The notes under the pieces were generated by a model that saw nothing but the letters and a program-made list of their open reading frames with translations, did no database searches and was not told the origin of the DNA. Positions 6,023 through 6,571 of a stretch of 6,571 nucleotides of DNA are shown here, one piece after another. Position numbers and translations under genes: made by a program. The stretch comes from Phocaeicola plebeius (lineage in GTDB: Bacteria > Bacteroidota > Bacteroidia > Bacteroidales > Bacteroidaceae), in the NCBI GenBank assembly GCA_004558305.1, contig SFDG01000095.1:1-6571 (forward strand), in the 5' to 3' direction. How positions within the stretch are numbered: position 1 is the stretch's first letter; each line of letters begins with the position of its first letter.

Positions 6023-6571
6023 ATGAAATTGAGATACCATCTAATAGGAGGATTGGCATTGGCCTGCTCATTGGGAATGACGGCATGCAATGACAGTTTC
6101 TTAGACCGCAATCCTTCCGACCAGTTGTCCGACGTTTCCTTCTGGCAGAATGCGGAGGATGCCGAAAAGTTCGCGACAAGTATTTACCTCTACCTCATCG
6201 AGCCGGAGAACCATACCATCATGACCGACTGCTATACGGACAATGCCCTCCCCGTCCATGTGACGGCTGAACAGGGTCAGCTCTCGGCAGGTACGGCCAC
6301 TTCCAGCAACCCGCATTTCCGCCAGCTCTGGACGGCAGTCTATCAGACGGTCCGTCGCTGTCAGGTGTTCTATGCCCATATCGGCGACGTGCCGATGGAC
6401 GAGACCTACAAGGCCCGTCTGACTGCCGAGGTACAGTTCCTCGAAGCGTTTGCTTATCATAACATCCTGAAGTACATGGGCGGTGCCTCCATCCTCGACC
6501 ATGCACTGGACCTGAACGAGACCTTGCCGGCCCGCAGCACGGAGGAGGAGACCTACAACTACATCGTCGGT
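6023..6571 (+). CDS. SusD/RagB-family outer-membrane lipoprotein, partial (3' end off window)
   Basis: The first 183 residues of the surface lipoprotein that lids the SusC channel and binds substrate. The start MKLRYHLIGG leads into a hydrophobic stretch and the lipobox MTAC, with lipidated Cys22, followed by NDSFLDRNPSDQLSD, the usual SusD opening. FWQNAEDAEKF (40-50), FRQLWTAVYQTVRRCQVFY (99-117) and LTAEVQFLEAFAYHNILKYM (133-152), followed by GG at 153-154, match the helical SusD N-terminal domain (SusD-like_3). ARSTEEETYNYIV (170-182) is the typical stretch near its end. The family usually has 500-600 residues, so about two thirds is missing because of the window edge, not mutation. It lies 15 bases after the susC-like stop and is surely co-transcribed with it. 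Confidence 0.96.
   Translation, partial: MKLRYHLIGGLALACSLGMTACNDSFLDRNPSDQLSDVSFWQNAEDAEKFATSIYLYLIEPENHTIMTDCYTDNALPVHVTAEQGQLSAGTATSSNPHFRQLWTAVYQTVRRCQVFYAHIGDVPMDETYKARLTAEVQFLEAFAYHNILKYMGGASILDHALDLNETLPARSTEEETYNYIVG

Noticed and set aside
5249..6040. A 263-codon minus-strand frame, and similar ones at 3380-4012 and 2024-2491
   Set aside because: All are antisense shadows of the strongly supported transporter and dipeptidase genes, with low-complexity His/Val/Gly composition.

Overview
The window comes from a gut-type member of the Bacteroidales (Bacteroidaceae or a close relative). The evidence is a SusC/SusD gene pair, an outer-membrane-style lipoprotein dipeptidase, a DUF4143-type ATPase of the kind common in this order, and promoters of the Bacteroides form (TTG, about 20 bases, TAnnTTTG) rather than the E. 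coli form. The genus cannot be fixed from sequence alone. Codons in the right-hand genes favour C in the third position. The left-hand ATPase gene is visibly richer in A+T.

Layout. Positions 1-924 (minus strand) hold a decayed AAA ATPase/DUF4143 gene. It has lost the middle of the protein, is frameshifted at the junction, carries a Gly-to-Asp change in Walker A, and runs off the left edge. Its promoter (949-979) still looks intact and is directly preceded by three perfectly phased 23-bp tandem repeats (983-1051). From about 1058 to 1990 there is no convincing complete gene. This stretch holds a small minus-strand C-terminal-like coding remnant (1058-1186), an 11-bp inverted repeat with a long loop (1324-1399), and a 22-bp tandem repeat of three full copies and one partial copy (1716-1801). 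It ends with the leader of the next gene: an inverted repeat, a -7 box and a hairpin.

Positions 1994-2716 encode a lipoprotein VanX/DdpX-type D-alanyl-D-alanine dipeptidase (peptidase family M15D) with all expected catalytic residues. A weak terminator-like hairpin follows. A well-formed Bacteroides promoter (2838-2868) and an 18-bp perfect palindrome in the leader then introduce a SusC-family TonB-dependent transporter (2942-6007). Its SusD-family lipoprotein partner begins 15 bases later (6023) and is cut by the window edge.

How the genes work together: SusC and SusD form an outer-membrane uptake complex, with SusD as the surface lid and SusC as the TonB-driven channel. The substrate cannot be read from sequence, and no glycoside hydrolase, peptidase or regulator of the locus lies inside the window apart from the separately transcribed dipeptidase. 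I see no clear new defence or mobile system. The least-explained content is the repeat-rich 930-bp gap and the leader structures.
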